64,000 bases of DNA from Entoloma clypeatum. Its lineage: Eukaryota > Basidiomycota > Agaricomycetes > Agaricales > Entolomataceae. The stretch is taken from the NCBI GenBank assembly GCA_963565915.1, contig OY751485.1, positions 5,332,001 to 5,396,000 of the forward strand, in the 5' to 3' direction. The notes under the pieces were generated by a model. It worked only from the letters and a program-made list of their open reading frames with translations, did no database searches and was not told the origin of the DNA. Position 1 is the stretch's first letter; each line of letters begins with the position of its first letter. Both the position numbers and the translations under genes were made by a program. Positions 43,182 to 55,034 of this stretch are shown one piece after another.

Positions 43182-44836
43182 GCTCAAAAAGCTTAACACT
43201 GGCTCCCCCTACAACCCCAGCGCATGGCGACACGCCCTCAGCGAGGCAGGCCTCCTCACCAAATACCCTAACCTCCCCCACTCCCTCCAATTTGGCTTCG
43301 ATGCCGGCGTCCCACACATCTCCACCACTTTCACCCCCCCCAATCGCCCTTCCACATCCCAACTCGCCTCCGAGTTCGCCACCATCCTCCAAGACGAATT
43401 CGAGAAAGGCCGATATATTGGCCCCCTCTCCCATCACGAGACCCTCCTCCTCATTGGCCCCTTTCAGTCCTCCCCTCTCAGCCTCGTTCCAAAGCCGGGT
43501 AAGCTGGGTAAGTTCCACCTCATCCAGAACCTCTCGTTCCCCCTCGTTCCTCTTGCTGGAACCTCCTCCATCAACAGTGCGATTGACTCCGACTGCTTCC
43601 CCTGCACATGGGGCACCTTTACAGTCGTCTCCCTCCTCATCGCGCGCCTCCCCCCTGGCTCTGAAGGCGCCGTCCGTGATGTCGAGGAAGCTTACCGCAC
43701 CATTCCCCTCGCCCCAAACCAATGGCCCGGCACAGTCGTCCGCCTCAATGAAACCTCCTTCGCCATTGACACCCGAACCGCTTTCGGCCTTGCCTCTGCA
43801 AGTGGCACTTACAGCATCGTTGGTGACGCTGGTGCTGATATCATGCGCCACTGTGGAATGGGCCCCATATCCAAATGGGTGGACGACCATGTCTTTTTCA
43901 GAATCTGCAAGGAACATCTCGACGGATACAACCAGAAACGCTCCCAGTGGGCTCATGACATCGCGTCCAATGGTAGGTCCCAACATGATGGCGGCCAACT
44001 CTGGTTCAAAGGTGCGGCCACACCCAGTGGTGTTCCTGAAGAATTTGACGAGGATGCCTCCTTTCCCATCCGCGACCTCTCCGGCTCCACCCCACGCTCC
44101 GCCCATGACACCTTGTTCACCTACAGTATCCCTGACATCGATGAAGTCTCCCGCGATCTTGGCATTCACTGGAAAAGTGACAAGGACATCCCATTCGGCA
44201 CTGTCTTTTCCTTCACTGGCCTCCTGTGGGACCTCGTGGCTAAGACTGTCGCGCTTCCTCCCCAGAAGAAGCAGAAATACCTCGCGGCCATCAACAACTG
44301 GCACCTACGTGCAACCCATATCCTCGAGGAAGTACAGAAACTATATGGCAAATTGCTCCATGCATCACTCGTTATACCAAAGGGCCGCACTTATCTCACC
44401 AACCTGGAGGCCTTCCAGGGCACCTTTGGTGACTGTCCTCACATGTCACGTACCCCACCTCGCCGCACTCCTGACGACCTTCACCCTCCAACGACCCATC
44501 CCCACCCCCAATGCCATCCACGACATCGCCGCTTATTCTGATGCTAGCTCAAAAACCGGTGTTGGGATCGTCATCGGCAAGAAGTGGAGAGCCTGGCGCC
44601 TTGTCCCAGGCTGGAACTTGAACGGGTGAGAAATCCAATGGGCTGAGGCCGTCGGCTTTCTCTTCCTCGCTACCGCTGTACTTACAAACTGCCCCTTTCA
44701 TTCTGACTTCAAGATCTACGGCGACAATGCCGGTGTTGTTGAGGGATGGTGGAGTGGTCGCAGCCACAACCACCCCACAAACAAAATCTTCAAGCTCGTT
44801 CACGACCTCACTGAACCCAGAAAAGTTACCCTCCAC
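43160..44836 (+). pseudogene. DIRS reverse transcriptase-RNase H ORF, broken
   Basis: RT blocks: SPYNPSAWRHALSEAGL, SSPLSLVPKPGKLGKFHLIQ, RDVEEAYRTIPL and active site KWVDDHVFF (WVDD form usual in DIRS). From ~44440 the frame shifts. RNase H-like blocks follow in another frame (YSDASSKTGVGIVIGK, then after a TGA near 44627, IQWAEAVGFLFL and KIYGDNAGVVEGWW). So the polymerase core is readable, but the RNase H is separated by a frameshift and a stop. Confidence 0.75.
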
Positions 44837-45279
44837 ACCAGGTATGTTTGAAGCAAGAATAACCCAGCCGACGGCCCCTCCCGTGGTATCTACCCTCCCG
44901 CCTCTCTCCTCCTTCCCCCTCTCTCTATCCCTGTCTGTCTCCGTTCCTTCATCATCAACTTCAATGACCCCCTTCTTGCACTTGAGTCACCTCCTCCTCG
45001 GCCCCATCTCCCTCCGACCTCCACGCTCACACATCCCTCACCTCCCCAACCTCTCCGAGCACCTCCCAGAGGTTGCGCACAGCCATTTTCCCCCAGAGAA
45101 GAATTCTCTCAAGCGAAAAGCTGATGTTGCCTGCCCCCGTTTTGACACCCCCCTGTCCAATCGCCCTGCTGCCCTCACCCGCCCCAGACCATACCCAAAG
45201 CACCTTACCCCTGTGGTTTCCCCGCTTCGCCCACACGTTCCTGCCTCAGAGCGCCTCATTATGGCTCCCCCTCTCTGCC

Positions 45280-46365
45280 AGAAACAACCTCAACCGCTCC
45301 GGTGAACCCACTGCCATCACCAACGAAGACATCAGACACATCACCGAAGTCACAGCAAGGGCCTGGTCTGACTCGACCCTCAAGAGCTATGGTTCTGGCC
45401 TCCTCATCTACCATGTTTTCTGTGATGTGCGAGCCATCCCTGAGACCGAACGTGCCCCCGCTCCTCCAATCATCATTCATGCTTTTATATCAGCCCTAGC
45501 TGGCGGCTACTCCGGCGACACCGTCTCCAACTGCATCTATGGTGTTCGGGCCTGGCACATTATCCACGGTGTCGAATGGCACATGAGCAAAATTGAGCTC
45601 AAAGCCCTCCTGGACGCGGCAATCAAACTAACCCCCCCCTCTTCGATAAGAAAGAAATGGAACCCATGCACCCCCGACTTCATTTGGGCCATCCGTAGCC
45701 ATCTTGACCTATCCCTTCACCTCCACGCTGCAGTCTTTGCATGTCTCACCACCACCTTCTACGCTGCAGCATGCCTCGGAGAATTTACTGTCCCCAGCCT
45801 CACCTCCTTTGACCCCATACTTCACGTCAAGCGTTCAGACGTCCGAAATGAAACTGACCGCAATGCCCTCAAGTCAATGGTATTCCATCTCCCCCGTACA
45901 AAAGTCTCCACCTCAGGTGAAGATGTGTCCTGGTCAAAACAAACTGGCGACTCTGACCCCGATGCAGCCCTCGCCCACCATCTTCAACTCAACAACCCTC
46001 CGGCCTCATCCCACCTTTTCGCCTATCAGCACATACCTAATAAAAAGGCCAAGAAGAAGACCCCTTCCTCCATCTTGTTTCGCCCCCTCACAAAGCAAAT
46101 TTTCCAGCATGTCATCAACGAGGCTGCCAAGGCTGCCGGCCTCGACCCTCTCCAAGGTCACGGCATCTGCATTGGGGCCACCCTCGAGTACCTCCTCCGA
46201 GGTGTCCCTTTCGACGTCATGAAAGCCAAGGGCCAGTGGGAGAGTGGCACTTTCACCATATACCTCACCAAGCATGGACAGATCCTCGCCCCTTACATGC
46301 AAGATAACCCTGAACTCCATGACCATTTTCTGCGCCTAACAATGCCTCGCCTCTGCCGTAACTAG
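45280..46365 (+). pseudogene. DIRS tyrosine recombinase with both catalytic arginines lost
   Basis: It starts after NRSGEPTAITNEDIRHI and has the core-binding region (ARAWSDSTLKSYGSGLLIY). The catalytic part contains FYAAACLGEFTVPSL (family usually AARLGEF), QGHGICIGATLEYLLRGVPF (usually HxxR) and the tyrosine in FTIYLTKHGQILAPY. Both arginine positions are TGC cysteine codons, the change expected from CGC by CpG deamination. The frame is otherwise open to TAG at 46363-46365. Confidence 0.75.
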
Positions 46366-46689
46366 CCATTCTTGCACCCACACTACTCGTGAGTCCTCCG
46401 CTCCTAATCCTGGGGTATCTGAGCTGCGCTCCGACACGTCGCGAAGCGCCTTGACATCAGGGGATCGAATCTCATCTCTCTTACCCCAGGTTGGATCCTC
46501 TGCCAGGTCGGAAAGCCCCCCAGGCTTTCGCCCACAATACCCCGCCTCGAAATTATTCCTTTTAATTCTAATTAATTTCGCACCATCCATGTACATACAT
46601 GTCCGTTCATCGTAATGCGTAGATCTGCAAACAGATTAATCGACAATCTTATCATTACTTCAAAGATAAGGTGCCGCTCACGTTGGATT

Positions 46690-46815
46690 TATCCTGCTGA
46701 AGACTGAGTACTGAGATAGGTCCCTGGCGCTGAGGTCGGAAAACGACTCCATTGTCAGTCGGGAATGACAGAACCCCATCCCGCCGCCACGGACAGAGGG
46801 ATGACGATGGCCCAA
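46690..46815 (+). pseudogene. Short SEA4/MIOS fragment
   Basis: The stretch CTGAAGACTGAG...GGTCCCTGGCGCTGAGGTC...AACGACTCCATTGTCAGTCG matches exon 3 of SEA4 at ~51465-51600 with many mismatches and small gaps. It has the same orientation as the intact gene 3.3 kb downstream. Confidence 0.6.
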
Positions 46816-47336
46816 ATCAATTGTTTGGTGATGTTTCATTTCCGAAAAATCTCCGCAGAAGAACCGCATTTCCCTAACATTTGAGATAGTGCCCAATCCT
46901 TTCTTTGCAATAGGCTGGGTGCCACCGCCAAAAATGCTACGATAGTGGTATGAGGCCTCTGCAGTACCCGATGTGATTTGGCATCTTTCAAAGCCGCTAG
47001 GGCTTGATCCAACTGAACAGCTGCATACCACATCTCTCTCTCTTTCAAGCATTCACCGCCACCTTGGTTTTTTCTTGAAAGTCTTTACCATCAGCCTGGG
47101 CAATGTGGGGTGCTTCGCTTTTACATTCAATCAGCCCCGCCTGACAGCTTGACCACAAAGTTCCACGGCCTCCCATAGTGCAGGTGACCGGGAGTTCAAA
47201 CACTTGGTTCTGCGCATTTCAAAAATGACGGCCAGTGTGAGGACAAATGTGGATCTTGGTCTCAGTGGGAGGACAAAGCGGTATGTCTGGACAACAAAAG
47301 AAACTCAGGTTCATCGTGCTGATACCGCTGCTTGTA
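46816..47336. other. Region without a supported gene
   Basis: A minus-strand ORF (47048-46836; MWYAAVQLDQALAALKDAKS) looks protein-like but has no recognisable partner. Otherwise nothing is seen. Confidence 0.3.
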
Positions 47337-47620
47337 CACTGACTCGGAAAAAGTATTGCACCACATGATATCAAAAACATATTGATGCGACGTCTGCCTG
47401 GCAAGAGATAGGTGGATGAGACAAGGTGGCGAAATTATACATTATTGGGTAGATATTATGTGCAGAAAATATCCCGTTTGGTATCCTAAGATTGGGGGTA
47501 CAGTGGGGGGAAAAAACACATCAGGTGATGCATTTCTTTTTCTGTTTTTTTGCGCCGAAGCAAAAGTTCATCAAAACAATTGCAAGAGAAGAGGAATTTT
47601 CATGAGACACTCACAGAATA

Positions 47621-48637
47621 CTAGTATCGGGTGTGTTCACCCTTTGCCCTCAACAAGTCATGCACCCTATTTGGCATGCTGTTGTAGAGATTGTCGATGA
47701 AGCCCTTGGGTATATTCTCCCACTCCTCCCTCAAAGCCAGCCATAATTCATTGATGTTCCTTGGTAGTGGGTTCCTAGCACGTACCATGCGATCCAAGTA
47801 GTCCCACAAATTCTCGATTGGGCTCATATCGGGTGAGTTGGGACACCAGGGTAAGATATCAATGCCCTCGAGTTCAAGCCAGCCCCGAGCATGTGCCGAA
47901 CGGTGCTTCGGATCGCCGTCCTGTTGGAAATAGATAGCTTCACGGTCCATACCATGCTTGGTAAGAGTCCCTAGAAGGGATTTGGAGAGAATATCAACAT
48001 AAACGAAGCGATCCATGATGCCTTCGATTCGATGTAGTTCTCCAACTCCATAACTCATGATGCACCCCCAGACCATCATGCTCCCGCCCCCGTGCTTGAT
48101 CTTCTTTTTGGTGTATCTCGGATCGCAAGCCTTCCCTGGTTCCCTCCAACACCATTCCCGACCATCTGATCCAAATAGATTAAATTTTGACTCATCCGAA
48201 AATATCACGGACCCCCAATCCTCCACAGTCCAATAACAATGATGTTCAGCCCAATCAAGACGCTTCGCCTTATGCTGGGAAGTAAGGAGTGGCTTTGACT
48301 GACGTACGTAGGGGTGTAATCCTTGCTTTCGGAGGGTGTTTCTGATTGTATCGACATGTACATTGGGAAAGAATTTCCGCTTTAAATCCATGGCATTCTT
48401 GGCGAGACCCGAATCAAGCATTCGGCGGGCCCTTCGTCCATCCTCCTCTGACATTTTGCATGGCCGACCTGTCTTGGGTGCAACAGAGTCAAAGTCGTGT
48501 GTTTGGCCATATTTCCGGACTACTCGAGACACAGTGGAGGGATCCACATTCTCCTTCTCGGCAATTTCCCTATTGCTCATTCCATCGTCTTTTCGAGTGA
48601 CAATCGCGGCCTTCTTTGTAGCTGATGTGTAGGGCAT
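47621..48637 (-). CDS. Tc1/mariner transposase (DD34E)
   Basis: 338 residues from the ATG at 48637, intronless. It has an N-terminal paired-like HTH (KKAAIVTRKDDGMSNREIAE, VDPSTVSRVVRKYG) with a second HTH and the GRP motif (TGRPCKMSEEDG). Catalytic residues are D in IFSDESKFNLFG, D in YFQQDGDPKH and E in SPDMSPIENLWDYLD, with 34 residues between the last two. No stop or frameshift is seen. It would cut at TA and act on the ~25-bp inverted ends around it. Confidence 0.93.
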   Translation of the reverse strand: MPYTSATKKAAIVTRKDDGMSNREIAEKENVDPSTVSRVVRKYGQTHDFDSVAPKTGRPCKMSEEDGRRARRMLDSGLAKNAMDLKRKFFPNVHVDTIRNTLRKQGLHPYVRQSKPLLTSQHKAKRLDWAEHHCYWTVEDWGSVIFSDESKFNLFGSDGREWCWREPGKACDPRYTKKKIKHGGGSMMVWGCIMSYGVGELHRIEGIMDRFVYVDILSKSLLGTLTKHGMDREAIYFQQDGDPKHRSAHARGWLELEGIDILPWCPNSPDMSPIENLWDYLDRMVRARNPLPRNINELWLALREEWENIPKGFIDNLYNSMPNRVHDLLRAKGEHTRY

Positions 48638-48915
48638 GAGAGATAAGAGGATGGGAACAAGAGATAGCAGTGATTTCAACGTGTTGTGGACGTGGTTTGG
48701 GCGAAGAATAAATGGCTGAACTGTTGCTGCCCAAAAGTGGAAAAAGTAATGCATCACCTCGATGTCGTCCCTGGGCCCTGATTCAGGAACCAAATCCTCC
48801 TTTCCTCCAACATTGCAAACTACTCTTCTATATGCATGTAATGTGGTATACAAAAGTATTGTTTAGATATGGCCAACCAACATGACACTTGACACAAAAA
48901 TTTAAGTCAGGTGAG

Positions 48916-49034
48916 CATCAGCAAATCAGACATGTGCTATGGCTGCTATGGGCACTATAGGGCACTACATTCTCAGGGATGTATGCTACAGAGCACTATG
49001 TAGCACTCTGTAGCACATGTCTGATTTGCTGATG
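48916..49034. mobile_element. 119-bp MITE, copy 3 (inside the Tc1/mariner right end)
   Basis: Identical to copies 1 and 2 except for about one base (CATTCTCAGG for CATTATCAGG). It inserted ~26 bp from the outer end of the Tc1/mariner element. Confidence 0.9.
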
Positions 49035-49215
49035 GATGCAATACTTTTTCCGAGTCAGTGTAGGAAAGTTGATGAAATTCATCGTTTCGTCGCCAAAGTC
49101 TCGATGAGAAAGCGTCGTAGAAATCCTTGAAGCGCAGGTCCGACATCCAGAGAATGCGGATATATCTACAAGACTGCCTCAGCTGAACGATGAGGTGAGT
49201 TTGTGCTGAACTACA

Positions 49216-49596
49216 GTGCTTTGCCGGCGATGGTCTCAGATTCTCGAACAACAGCTCGCTCTTCGAGGGAACCACGAGGAATATTCAAAAATGACCAGGA
49301 GGACGGGCAGGCTTTGCAGCGGCACCCCGGTTCTATCGCGCTGCCAAGTCACTCGATGGACGCAGAAGATGGAAAGCGCGAAACCTCTGGGGATGATTCA
49401 AGCAGGGCGGTGGCACCTGAGCCGTTCGGCACCTCGCCCAGCATTCAAATTCGTTACAAATGTCGGTGGTCATCACAACGTCACTACTGGGGGCGTTATC
49501 AATAACAACTCCGAGAAGATTAAGACTGTGATACATCAGAATGTGGTTATTGAAGTTTGGAGCAGTTTCGGTGCGTCCAACTTTTATACTGGATGA
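49216..49596 (+). pseudogene. Unrecognised coding-like fragment
   Basis: An open frame with protein-like composition (PAFKFVTNVGGHHNVTTGGV, NNNSEKIKTVIHQNVVIE) and no proper start. It resembles the N-terminal leaders of some basidiomycete NACHT or repeat proteins, but I cannot assign it. Upstream sequence was displaced by the Tc1/mariner element. Confidence 0.3.
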
Positions 49597-49967
49597 TCCC
49601 CTTTTGATTAGTTTCTGCTTTTTTTTTTTTTTTGAAGCTGGGGACCGCCTTCCGGTGCAGTCCTAAGGGGTTCAGCCAAATCCTTTCCAAAGTTAAATGT
49701 ATGGACGGACTGGACATAGCAACGATTCCATTATCCACCCATTCTAGAACGAAACCCTGGTACTTACTTCACCTACTTATTCATGAGCCTAATGATATAC
49801 ATATGCCTGCGTCGTCTGTGCATAATTGTTTCAATGGGAGTGTACTTGACATATGTATTTGGTAATTCCCGCCTTCGACATACTTTGGTTTGCCCATGAT
49901 TCTCACTAGCGACAACGCATGTTCGCCGTAATTCACTGATCCACCGAAAACAAGACTTGCGAACGAG

Positions 49968-52900
49968 ATGGTCCAATCCGAGAAGCGTTTGCTGTGGCAT
50001 CCTCGACACGACAACAAATTTATCGTTGGTGGTGGGTCGCAAATAACTCTATACCAATGGGCCCCAGAGCAGCCTGAGATAAGGCAGGTTACCTCCCAGC
50101 ATGACTTGCAGCATTTGAAGGTACGTAAACCCTCCTTGGGAGGGTACCTTGTTCTCTTTTCATCGTTTTTGTACAGTGTTTCGCGTGGTCTTCAGACCCC
50201 TTACTCGACGATCTAATTGCGGTCGGAAATACGACCGGAAAGATCGATATTCTACGACTAGAATCATCAAAGTTCTCTCAAGGAAGCAACGTTCTTCCCA
50301 GTGGCCAGGGTGTCTCCCTCCACGTCCGCAACTCGCGCTCCTGCAACGCAGTAGCTTTCAACCCCGAAAACCCCAACTACCTAGCTTCTGGCTTCGACAA
50401 AGTACGGGGAGATCCGAGTCTCATCATCTGGGACATCCACTCTGCCGCCGCCGCACTCTCCTTGTCTCTCCCAACCACGACTTCCCTGTCCTCAGCCCCT
50501 CCTTCAGGTTCTCCCCACACCTCATTCCTTCCCCAGGGCGGCACCACACGCACCACAGACTCTCGCGTTCTCCAGCAACACGCATCAACCGAGACCGTTT
50601 CCGCTCTCTCTTTCCTCCAGCACACTCCGCACCTGCTCCTCGCCTCCATCTCCCACCGCTGGCTCCGCCTCTTCGATCTCCGCACCCCCGTCCCCGCCAC
50701 CACCAACGTCGCCTCCAAGGTCCAGGGCATCACCACCTGCCCCTTCGACCCCCACCGCTTCGCCTGCTTCGGCGAGGACACCGTCGCCCTCTGGGACGCG
50801 CGCAAGATGGGCGGCGGACCGTTGCTCATGTTCTCCGAGCGGGACGCAACGGCAGATGGTGCTGTCGTCCGCCCAGGCACGGGGCATGCCGGGATAGAGT
50901 TTTCCGAGACGAGGAGGGGCCTGCTGGCGTCGCTGGGGAAGGAGGCGGTGTATGTCCGGTTTTGGGATATCATGGGCCCACAGGAGATGGAGGACGGGTT
51001 GGCGGTTCCGAAGGATATGATGAGGGTGGCGAGTGCGCAGGGGAAGAAATCGTGGGCGGCGACGATACCGTGGCCTTCTGGTGCTGGGGGGAGCGGGGTG
51101 GGGAACCAGTCTTCTTCCCAGGAGGAGCAGCCGTTTTTGTCCATGCCGATTCTCACCGATACCCGCCGGAGTACGTTTTTTTTTTCTTTTTGGATTCTCT
51201 TCCTTTTTTTCTCACTGAACATCGACTTTACAGCGAAATCCTTTGCTCGTCTACTCTCGTCGTTTGTCCTCGTCCCACCAAGCAGCACCGGCTCGTCCTG
51301 GAAACCCCCGCTCACATCCAATGTCATGGTCGTGAACAGAGAAGGCGACCTCGAGCTGTACGCAGTCCATGACACGCCCAAACAGGCTGTATGGAGCGCC
51401 CGCGGGGACCTCACCATCTCTGCCGGTGTAGACTGTCGCGTCATCAACGGCTATGAACCTCTCACTGGTGAAGACCACGATCGATCCCTGGCGAGGTCAG
51501 GCAACGACTCCATCGTCAGTCGTGAACGCCATAGATCTTCCAAGACCGGCCCTGTGATCCCCCCACCGCCGTTGCTGTTCGGACGGGGCGATGAAGACGG
51601 GTTCCCGGCGCTGGGCTCTGCTGGGCTGGCGACGGCTGTGCCTCTTGGGCGGAAGGGCCGTGCGGAGGAGAGGGCGAGGTTGGATGAGTTGGGCCTTGAT
51701 TTGATAGGGATGACGAGTCGGGGTCAGAGCAGGGTGCGGAGGGGGAGAGGGGGGTTGGAGCAGGTGGTGGAGAGTGATATTTCGATGGTGATGAGACGGA
51801 GAGCGGCGAGGGGGTATGGGCTTAGTGAGGTGTGTTGTTTTTTTTTGTCCATCTTCTTAGGTGGAAGGCTAATTGTTGGATGGACAGCCTGAGCGGAATA
51901 TCTCGATTGTAAGAGAGTGCGATCCGTTTGGAGGGGCGACTCAGATGTTGGTCGATCTCTGGGCCTGGATATACCGTACGTCTACGCGGCCCCACTCTAC
52001 TCTACCACTAAGCTCATACCCATCCAGACTCCCACGAATACCTCACCATCCCGACCTCCATCATCAACGGCTACGACTTCAAGCACCAAGGCCTCCTCGG
52101 CATCTGGGAAGGCTTCCCGCCGATCGAAGCCCCCTCGTCCTCATCACCATCCTCCGCCCAGTCTCCCCAGCCACCGAACCACAAGCCGACGCAAGAGTAC
52201 TTTGAGAGTCCCGGGCCGATACCTCTAGTATCCGTCCCGGCTTTTCATCTGCAGGAGCGGCGCAGCGGGCGGCTGAGCCATGCGCATACACCACTTCCGG
52301 GCTCGTCGCATACTCATACGCCGGTTGGCCATTCGCACACACACACGCACACGCACACGCCTATTGGCCACTCGCATACACATACACCTATCGGCCACAC
52401 GCATACACCCGTCGACGAGGCGCAGGGGCAGTTCCATGCGGCGCTGGAGGTGCTGGTGGGGCGGGGCAACAATGTGCTGGGGAATGTGGGGCGCCCGTGG
52501 AAGCCGCCGGTGCAGAGCGGCAAGGTGCTGCAGAGGCAGATTGCGCTACAGCTTTGTGGGTGGAGTCTGAGGGAGGAGGAGGTTGTTGCTGTGTTGCAGA
52601 GGTTCGTGGGGGCTTCCTAATGTGTTTTTGGCGTTTGAGGGATGCTGATGAGGTGATGAATTTCCTTTTTCTTTTGTAGATGGGAACGAGAGGGAAAGAT
52701 ATCGAGGGCGGCGTGTTGGATGGTGTTTTTGAAGCAATATAATAAGGCTATCTCGTTGTTGATGAGGAGCTCTGGTGTGTGATGCTTGTTGCTAACCTTC
52801 CTCAGACACATATATACTCATGCCTTGAATGTTTAGATGAATCCCATCGGATGATGTCCGGTACCATCGCCGCCCTCGTCCCATACTCCTCCTCGTCTTC

Positions 52901-53995
52901 CTCATCCAACCCCACCTCCCGGCCTCCCGAGCTCCGGGAGCACTGCGAGCGCCTCATCGTCGGGCTGGAAGACCCGTACTTCCGCGCGCTGCTGACACAC
53001 CTTGCGCTGAACGACTGGAGCGAGGTTCTCGAGGAAGAGTCGCTGCCGTTCCGGGAGCGGCTGGCGATCGCGTTCCAGTTCCTGGATGACAAGGCGGTGG
53101 GGGCGTACCTGCGGCGGTGCGTGGAGCGCGGGGGGGACGTCGATGCGGTTGTGGTGGCAGGGGTGGGGAGCCGGCGGGGGGTGGAGCTGGTGCAGGGGTA
53201 TGTGGACCGCACGGGGGACGTGCAGAGCGGGGCGCTGGTGGGGTCGTTGGTGTGCCCACCTGGGACGAGGGGAGGGGGAGGGGGTGTAAGAAAGAAGGGG
53301 AATGAGGGGAAGGGAGGGATGGTGGGGGTGGAGAGGATGGTGGAGAGGTGGGTGGAGAGTTATAGGGATTTGTTAGATGGGTTCAAGATGTTCCATTGTC
53401 GGGTGGGGTTTGATATTGAGAGAGGGCAGGTGGCTTTGGCGTTGGCTGGTGGTACAGGTGCTGGTGTGGGGGTTGCTGCAGAGGGGGGAGTCGGTGATTG
53501 GGTGCCGAGGCAGATTTTGATCAGGTGCAATTATTGCAATAAGCCTGTGTGTCCTGATCCTGGGCTTGGGACGGAGGCGGGAGGGCAGAGGGTAGAGCGG
53601 GTACGTGAAACCTTTGATTCCTTGTTGCTTTTTCCCGGGGTTTTGACGCGCATGATCTTGTTAAAGCCTACTACGTGTCGGCACTGCAATCGTGCGCTGC
53701 CGAGGTGTTCGGTGTGTTTGATAACTTTGAGCATTGTTCAGGATGCAGCCCGGGATGCGGAGCTGTTGCATTCTCATGCTAGCAAAGGTCTGTGTATCCT
53801 TGGTTTGGCTTTGGATCAGGTTTGCTGACGTGAAGGTTAGATACGATTGACGATGCGATCGTGATGTGTCAGACTTGTCGGCATGGAGGGCATGTCGCGC
53901 ATATACTTGATTGGTTCTATGGAGAGAGTGGTGGGCCTGCACATGACGTGTGTCCTGTGGCGGACTGTGATTGTCGGTGTGCGGAGGAAATTTGA
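49968..53995 (+). CDS. SEA4: SEA4/MIOS, WD40 and zinc-ribbon subunit of the SEA/GATOR2 complex
   Basis: Nine exons (49968-50120, 50177-51170, 51234-51829, 51888-51975, 52028-52601, 52680-52774, 52837-53600, 53667-53787, 53841-53995) join to 1180 codons. The N-terminal beta-propeller has LLWHPRHDNKFIVGGGSQIT, RSCNAVAFNPENPNYLASG, FDKVRGDPSLIIWDIHS and ISHRWLRLFDLR. A helical solenoid includes SHRMMSGTIAALVPY. The C-terminus has stacked zinc sites: CNYCNKPVC, CRHCNRALPRCSVC, CQTCRHGGHVAHILDWF and CPVADCDCRC. By family the protein sits on the vacuole in SEACAT/GATOR2 and relays amino-acid status to TORC1. A His/Thr-rich repeat in exon 5 (52285-52420) is unusual. No lesion is seen. Confidence 0.92.
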
Positions 53996-54221
53996 GGGTT
54001 TGCCCTGGATTGGTGAGGTTGTTTGGATTCGGTTTATTCTTATAGGTTTATTTTTTGTCAATGCTTCTGCTTGTAAAAATCTTTCTCATATACTCATCTT
54101 AGTCCTCATTCGCGTGAATTACCTGTTGAGTCTGGGTCGAGCCAATGTCATCTTCCGCCCCGATCGGCGAATTCCATCATCAATTGATCAGCTGCCGTAT
54201 CTACCATTCGCACTCTCTTCA
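53996..54221. other. SEA4-NACHT spacer
   Basis: 226 bp, also conserved in inverted form at 14992-15180. It holds the 3' end of SEA4 and presumably the promoter of the truncated NACHT gene. Confidence 0.5.
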
Positions 54222-54425
54222 ATGTACCCGTCAGGTTCTGCTGGACCACCTAATTATGCGGTACAAGTCCAGAATAGCTCCCTTATCGATGTTCAGCGAG
54301 ATGCAAACTTCTACAGTGTGTCCATTGACCGGTCGGAAACAGGTCAGTAATCCCCTTGATTATAGAGATCCGTTGCGTTGATTATCGATAGGGCTCCTTG
54401 AGTTAATCAAGCATCCTCTATGGTG
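54222..54425 (+). pseudogene. Truncated NACHT NTPase, exon 1 and start of exon 2
   Basis: Exon 1 (54222-54342) begins MYPSGSAGPPNYAVQVQNSS and ends SIDRSETG. The intron is 54343-54391 and exon 2 starts GLLELIKHP, after which homology to the copy at 14821 stops. The P-loop and the rest of the NACHT domain are missing here. The first exon is closely similar to 14991-14871, so the two loci are duplicates. Confidence 0.8.
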
Positions 54426-54695
54426 CAACACATCTAGTCACCACCTATTTTGTGCAAACATTATAGCATCCCCAAAAATAGCCATTTTTTAATATTATCT
54501 GGTAAATCACATCCTTTCGAGGAGGAGAACAAAACTGCCAGACAATTTTTTTATGAGTTATATATATTTTTTGATGGCCTAAATTGGTGCCATGCCTAAT
54601 TGAGGAAGGTACTATATTTGGTATATTACTAAGCTGAATAAACATCCAAGGTGCCTTCTGAGGCTCAAAAAAAAGCCTCATTTTTCACTTCAGGG
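54426..54695. other. AT-rich stretch between NACHT stub and LTR element
   Basis: Poly-A/T tracts and a hydrophobic ORF on the minus strand (54681-54445) without domain. Possibly a remnant of another insertion; its ends could not be recognised. Confidence 0.3.
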
Positions 54696-55034
54696 TGTTA
54701 AGAACTGATTGACAAAACGTTGGAGCTACGTCGGACGCGTCGGAAGGTCGGAAGGTCGGAGCGCGTGTAACGTAGGGGCAAGGACTTGGCTTCAACTTGT
54801 GTGTTGCACCCTCGCTAATACGTTGGTGTCCTTATTTCGGAGGATCAGAGGATCAGAGGTTGGAGGTCGGACTCAAGTTAAGAGTCGGAAAGAGGACGGG
54901 AGGTATGATGTCGAATCTAAGTTGATATTCAAACTGAAGCTAATACATGATTCTACATAAGTTTAAATACTATGTCGGAGGACGTGTGGCTTCGTCGGAG
55001 TCGGATAACGAGTGGCTGTCGGAGATTCTTAACA
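54696..55034 (+). repeat. 5' LTR (339 bp)
   Basis: It begins TGTTAAGAACTG and ends GATTCTTAACA, giving TG...CA ends with the short inverted repeat TGTTAAGAA/TTCTTAACA. It is rich in GTCGGA motifs. The second LTR is outside the window. Confidence 0.7.

Larger units (their letters stand above)
41345..46680 (+). mobile_element. DIRS-like tyrosine-recombinase retrotransposon, decayed
   Basis: Gag-like ORFs, an RT-RNase H ORF and a tyrosine recombinase lie in order on the plus strand, the layout of basidiomycete DIRS elements. Exact ends are uncertain because the expected split repeats were not found by eye. Several stops and catalytic losses show it is inactive. Confidence 0.8.
47337..49060 (-). 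mobile_element. Tc1/mariner transposon with an intact transposase frame
   Basis: The inverted ends CACTGACTCGGAAAAAGTAT (start at 47337) and its complement (ending 49060) are flanked by TA on each side (47335-47336, 49061-49062). The single intact transposase gene runs on the minus strand. A 119-bp MITE (48916-49034) has inserted just inside the right end and may block end recognition. Confidence 0.9.

Noticed and set aside
42782..44629. 615-residue plus-strand ORF and a 417-residue minus-strand ORF overlapping the DIRS RT
   Set aside because: Pro/Ser-rich or Gly/Glu-rich shadow frames of the GC-rich RT coding sequence; the RT motifs lie in the other frame.
46400..46520. Possible tRNA-like stretch (GGGGATCGAATCTC)
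   Set aside because: No complete cloverleaf or matching acceptor stem could be formed, and it lies in the DIRS 3' region.
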